DNA of 64,000 nucleotides, taken from contig DAOVZK010000006.1 of assembly GCA_030635145.1 (NCBI GenBank), positions 26,434 through 90,433 of the forward strand. Reading direction: 5' to 3'. Both the position numbers and the translations under genes were made by a program. This document shows positions 59,794 to 64,000 of the stretch, one piece after another (positions within the stretch are counted from its first letter, which is position 1; every line of letters begins with the position of its first letter). The notes beneath the pieces are model-generated. The model did no database searches. It saw only the letters and a list, made by a program, of their open reading frames with translations, and had not been told where the DNA came from. The DNA is from Planctomycetota bacterium. Its GTDB lineage: Bacteria > Planctomycetota > Phycisphaerae > SM23-33.

Positions 59794-60888
59794 TCAGGCG
59801 GTGGGGTTTGTTGGGGGGTTCTTGGTGGAGACAGGGGGTATGGTGGGGTCGGCTTTGCCGAAAATCATACGCCCCGCCGAAGTTTGCAACACGCTCGTAA
59901 CAAGCAGCGATATCGTCTCGCCCACAAATTGTCTGCCCTGATCGACAACAATCATCGTCCCGTCGTCAAGATATCCAATGCCCTGCCCAGCCTCTTCGCC
60001 ATGCTTGATGATCTTGACTTCCATGTTTTCACCCGGGAGCACTATTGGTTTTAGGGCGTTGGCCAGGTCATTGATATTGATAACTTCCACTCCGCGGAGC
60101 GAGGCGACCTTGTTGAGGTTGTAGTCGTTGGTGACAACCTTGGCACTGAGATGTTCGCCCAATGCAACGAGCTTGGAGTCAACATCGGGCGCCTGAGTGA
60201 CGGTTGGTATGTGGAATTCCAGAATATTGATCTCGATGATGTCGTTGTTTTGCAGCCGCTGGAGAATGTCCAGCCCCCGCCTGCCTCGATTGCGTTTGAG
60301 TTTGTCGGCCGAGTCGGCGATGGTTTGAAGTTCGGCCAGCACAAATCGCGGTACGATCAGTTCCGACTGTAAAATCTTCGTATCGACGATATCCGCGATT
60401 CGCCCGTCAATTATTGCCGATGTATCCAGCAGCATCGGCTGATTGCCCTTGGAATTCTTCGAGAATTCAACGTAGGGAATAATAAATCGAAACTCGTCTT
60501 TGGTCTGCATGACGATTGTGACGCATAGAAATACCGCCATCGCCCCCAGCAGCCATTTGGCCAGCGGAAAAATAGGATTCGTAATCAGCGACGGGAAAAT
60601 ATTGGCGATCATGTCGAAAACCAGCGTTATTACATAAGCGAGGACTAGTCCGGCGACTAATCCGAAAAACAACCCGCCGAGAACATTCAGCCTCTTACGC
60701 CGCCAGAACATGTCGATCATAATTACCCCGACAGCAGCAATCGAGGGAATCAGGATGTACATGTATATGAAAGTCATTTGCTCATCGGCATCTTCCGTAA
60801 CCTTACCTTGTTCCGAAAGCTGGATTGCGAATGAAATTGTTACCGCCAGGACAACCACGAGAAAAATAGCTCGAATGATATGAAGCAT
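59794..60888 (-). CDS. PIN/TRAM domain membrane protein (YacL-like)
   Basis: Four N-terminal TM segments, [15 protein letters not shown]...[15 protein letters not shown]...[10 protein letters not shown]-terminal [27 protein letters not shown]. Confidence 0.9.
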   Translation of the reverse strand: MLHIIRAIFLVVVLAVTISFAIQLSEQGKVTEDADEQMTFIYMYILIPSIAAVGVIMIDMFWRRKRLNVLGGLFFGLVAGLVLAYVITLVFDMIANIFPSLITNPIFPLAKWLLGAMAVFLCVTIVMQTKDEFRFIIPYVEFSKNSKGNQPMLLDTSAIIDGRIADIVDTKILQSELIVPRFVLAELQTIADSADKLKRNRGRRGLDILQRLQNNDIIEINILEFHIPTVTQAPDVDSKLVALGEHLSAKVVTNDYNLNKVASLRGVEVININDLANALKPIVLPGENMEVKIIKHGEEAGQGIGYLDDGTMIVVDQGRQFVGETISLLVTSVLQTSAGRMIFGKADPTIPPVSTKNPPTNPTA

Positions 60889-61127
60889 GATCTCTGCCTT
60901 TCTTGCCTTGCATTATATGTAGTCTTATGTATGTTTCAGGGATAAATCTGGTTTAAAATCGGGCAACCAGTTTCATGCCCCGGCAGCGGTCGACCAAAGA
61001 CGCCTAAAAGATTTTATACGTCTTTTGCGTAAAAATTATTGTATGAAAGTGCTGCTTGGAGGAATATAGCATTACTCAGAAACAAATACCAGCGATTTTG
61101 GGATAAGCAACCAAAGAGGTGCAAAAA

Positions 61128-62465
61128 ATGCAAAAAGCAAAATTTTCGAAATGGATATCGGTTGGTTTGGTCTTTATGGTGCTTTCCGGAACGTCTGCTT
61201 TGCAGGCTGCCGGGGAAAGAACCGCTGCTTCCGGGCAGGGCGTGCTTCTCAAGCCGACCTGGTACAATCCGCAAGAAATAAGACCGCAGAAAAGGTATCC
61301 GCTTGCAGTTGTGCTCGCATCCCCGGGATTCTCGGGGTCGGCGACCAGTTACTGGGTCAAAAATCTCTGGAAGAAGGGGTTTTGTATTCTGGTTTTGGAG
61401 GGTGACTCCGATGTATGGGCCAAGGCGCAGGTATCCGACATTACCGCCGCAATCGCCCAGGCTCCCGCACTGGTACAACCCGATCTCAACCGCCTGCTGA
61501 TCGTCGCCGATACCACCACAGGCTCACAGGCGCTGCAGATGATCGACCGGTTCCCCAAAAAAATCGTCGGTGCCGCCCTGGTTTCCGTCGCCCCGGTGCG
61601 AATCGTCGGCCGCAGTTTCGGTTTGTGGGAGCCCCGCAAAGAATCCCAAAAAATTCCGCTGTGGATTGTACAGGGCACCAAGCCCGGCGAGGCTGCCGAG
61701 CGATTGGTGATGTGGCGTAAATCGTGCAGTAATCTACCGAGCATCAACAATGTTACGATTGATGCTCGCGTCGGACGCGGGCCTGGTAATCTGCTGCCCG
61801 GAATCGGCGCGGAGACTTGGTTAAGCAGCATCGCAGCTGGGAAAATTCCCGCCAAGGGCCTCGATTCTCAGGCCCAGGCCGAAATTCGAAACTCAAAGCA
61901 GCTGGTCAAGAACGTCAAAAAACTGCTCAACCAAAACTTCCCGAAATCCAACGCGAAAAAAATCACCAAAACCGACGGTAAGTTGAAGATGTCCGTCACG
62001 CCGCCTGCAAATTGGGAGCGTCTCAAAGAGCTTGAGCATCCGTATAATCCCAAGGGCCTACCCGCCGACGCCAACGGCAAGGAGTTCAAGACGCCCGGGC
62101 CTCAGTATTTTTCCAATATCTACCTGACCCCGTTCAAAAAGTCGCCGTTTTTCGCCCGCGTCTGTACCGCCGAGTTGAAACATACCGGCAAGAATCTCAT
62201 CGGGTTCTACCAACAGCAGCTTCGCAAAAAGGGATATCTCGTGGTTCCGCTGTGGAGCGGGAAGAAAAACGGGCGGGTGTATAATCTTTCGTCGATTTTG
62301 TACCTGTGGCGGGGCAAGTGGCATAAGTGGGTGGTGCTGATGGGCACACCGGAAAACAGCAAAACCACCGCTCCGCTGGTGCTGGTTTTAGACGCTGGGG
62401 TTCCAACCCCCAAAAAACTCGTCGCCGCCATGAAACAACTGATTGGGACCGTCAAAGTGTATTAG
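61128..62465 (+). CDS. Secreted protein with alpha/beta-hydrolase-like N-terminal half
   Basis: Signal peptide VGLVFMVLSGTSALQA; PLAVVLASPGFSGSATSYW...LLIVADTTTGSQALQMIDRFPKKIVGAALVSVAP. Confidence 0.75.
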   Translation: MQKAKFSKWISVGLVFMVLSGTSALQAAGERTAASGQGVLLKPTWYNPQEIRPQKRYPLAVVLASPGFSGSATSYWVKNLWKKGFCILVLEGDSDVWAKAQVSDITAAIAQAPALVQPDLNRLLIVADTTTGSQALQMIDRFPKKIVGAALVSVAPVRIVGRSFGLWEPRKESQKIPLWIVQGTKPGEAAERLVMWRKSCSNLPSINNVTIDARVGRGPGNLLPGIGAETWLSSIAAGKIPAKGLDSQAQAEIRNSKQLVKNVKKLLNQNFPKSNAKKITKTDGKLKMSVTPPANWERLKELEHPYNPKGLPADANGKEFKTPGPQYFSNIYLTPFKKSPFFARVCTAELKHTGKNLIGFYQQQLRKKGYLVVPLWSGKKNGRVYNLSSILYLWRGKWHKWVVLMGTPENSKTTAPLVLVLDAGVPTPKKLVAAMKQLIGTVKVY

Positions 62466-62668
62466 CCTCGCACCAAAGTAGCTTCTGCGTAGTCGAGAAA
62501 ATTTTACGAATCTGCGATTTTGCGCGCACAAAATTCGCCTTTCTAGGCGCTATTTCCAAAACAGTCTTGATAAGTTACCCCGCCTCAGTCTACACTGCGG
62601 ATTCGAGCATTGAAAAGTTGCCAGTTCGTATTTTTGCGCTGCGGGTTTGCTAGTGGCAAGGAAGAAAC

Positions 62669-62815
62669 ATGAGGCATATTCATTCATATTCCGAAATGTT
62701 TCTGACGCGGCCACGAGCAAAGCAAGCCAGCAAAAAGCGCACTGTCAAGTTTGAGATGCTCCAGCACGTATTTGGAGAAAAATCATGGTTAACAGGAATC
62801 AGTATGAATTTGTAA
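62669..62815 (+). CDS. Possible 48-aa ORF overlapping the start of the PIG-L gene
   Basis: MRHIHSYSEMFLTRPRAKQASKKRTVKFEMLQHVFGEKSWLTGISMNL* with AAGGAAG RBS; overlaps 62785 start by 31 nt out of frame; below the ORF-track length cutoff. Confidence 0.3.
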   Translation: MRHIHSYSEMFLTRPRAKQASKKRTVKFEMLQHVFGEKSWLTGISMNL

Positions 62816-63645
62816 GGCTTGTCGGTAATGAGCGGCGGGTTGGGTCTACGCTTAAGAGTGTTTCGCGGCATTGGCAGAAAAATCCGCGATTTCTTTTTGT
62901 CAGCCCGCACGACGATGATGCAATTATCGGCGGTGGGCTTACGATGTTGTCGCTGCTGAAGGACAAAATTCCCGTGCATGTTGCCGTCGTCACCGATGGT
63001 GCCCAGGGATATTGCTCGATGGCAGAGCAGGACACCATTAGCGATGTGCGTGAGAAAGAAACGTTCACTTCTTTGAAGAGGCTCGGTGTTCCGCAGAAAA
63101 ACGTTCACTGGATGGGTTTCCCTGACTGCCAGCTGGGTCAGTATCAAGGCCGGCGAAAGGCCACCCCCACCGACAACGTTAACGTCAAGGGTTATACCGG
63201 TTTGCAGAATTCCTTTACGCAGCTGTTACGCAAGGTTCGCCCGACACAGATTTTCTTACCCACCAGCTCCGACCTGCACCCCGATCACCGCATCGTTCAC
63301 GCCGAAATGCTTATCAGTTGTTTCCACGCCGCCGGTGCCATCTGGCCGGAACTTGGCAAGCCCCTGTCAGCAGTGCCGTATATTCACGAGATGGCGGTCT
63401 ATTGCAATTTTCCCACGACCCCGAAGCTGCGAATCAAGGCACCGATGAACGCACTGAAGAAAAAAATCGACGCCATCGCCGAATTTCGCTCGCAAAAGCA
63501 AATCAAGTCGCTGATAGAACTCATCCGCCGCGCCGGACCTGTCGAATATCTGCGCCCCGTGCCGTTTTCGCTGTACAATCCGCATCTCTACCGCGACATG
63601 TTCGAGGAGCTTCCGCACTACGGTTACGATCAGATGCACAGATAG
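62785..63645 (+). CDS. PIG-L/LmbE family deacetylase
   Basis: FLFVSPHDDDAIIGGGL, VTDGAQGYCSM, FLPTSSDLHPDHRIVH. Confidence 0.9.
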   Translation: MVNRNQYEFVRLVGNERRVGSTLKSVSRHWQKNPRFLFVSPHDDDAIIGGGLTMLSLLKDKIPVHVAVVTDGAQGYCSMAEQDTISDVREKETFTSLKRLGVPQKNVHWMGFPDCQLGQYQGRRKATPTDNVNVKGYTGLQNSFTQLLRKVRPTQIFLPTSSDLHPDHRIVHAEMLISCFHAAGAIWPELGKPLSAVPYIHEMAVYCNFPTTPKLRIKAPMNALKKKIDAIAEFRSQKQIKSLIELIRRAGPVEYLRPVPFSLYNPHLYRDMFEELPHYGYDQMHR

Positions 63646-63693
63646 AAGTGGAAGTACGATAAAACGCGAGATAGTAAAAATAGTACTTTTTAA

Positions 63694-63848
63694 GTCCGAA
63701 AACCGAATATCGAAATCCGAAACAATATCGAATGTTCGAAATTTTAATCTCCAAAACAAAATTGCCAATTGGTCGGATTTGATTGTTTGGTATTTGGCTG
63801 ATTGGGATTTCGAATTTGTTTAGAATTTAGCGATTAGAATTTCGAGTT
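63694..63848. repeat. AT-rich intergenic repeat, third copy
   Basis: CCGAATATCGAAATCCGAAACAATATCGAATGTTCGAAATTTT ... ATTTCGAATTTGTTTAGAATTTAGCGATTAGAATTTCG. Confidence 0.65.
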
Positions 63849-64000
63849 TAAAAATAAACGTAAGCGTTCACACCTTTTTTTCCTGTTAATCAAATTGGTT
63901 TCTTTTTTTGACAGGATTACAGGATTAACTATGAATTATTAAAAAGAAAACAAGAATCAACACTATTAACTCCCAACTGCAAACACCATCGTAACGAATA

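Noticed and set aside
1-64000. CRISPR arrays, tRNA/rRNA genes, transposases, prophage genes
   Set aside because: Looked for and not recognised; dispersed palindromes are irregularly spaced and not CRISPR-like.

Overview
64 kb bacterial chromosomal window, mostly GC-rich. It looks like a Planctomycetota (possibly Phycisphaerae) genome. That is an inference from a PEP-CTERM protein, DUF4159/DUF4091-type proteins and many dispersed intergenic palindromic repeats.

Recognisable housekeeping genes: dnaK, asnB, fmt, rsmB, smpB, rpoN, thiL, split transketolase, tsaD, accA, ssrA (tmRNA), a pyruvate-decarboxylase-like gene, typA, a dcw remnant (murC-murB-ddl-ftsQ-like), a DtxR-type regulator with feoA-feoB, and uvrB. 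Several large secreted proteins are hypothetical.

The main accessory item is an AT-rich island (about 13.05-16.2 kb) with a BcgI-like fused restriction-methylation gene and its specificity subunit.

Most interesting signals:
(1) A family of ~145-160 bp palindromic elements bounded by TAGAGC...GCTCTA. Three full and two partial copies are present. The sequence varies but base pairing is retained, and copies often sit right after stop codons.
(2) A near-perfect sigma-54 promoter in front of dnaK, with rpoN in the same window.
(3) A PEP-CTERM protein with a zinc-phospholipase-C-like metal site.
(4) A B12-binding-like protein lacking the canonical His.
(5) Operator-like inverted repeats upstream of the dtxR-feoAB operon.
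(6) A tmRNA whose inferred tag is AKPQLQMAA.

No CRISPR array, tRNA, rRNA or transposase gene was recognised. All calls come from reading the sequence and translations; no database search was run.
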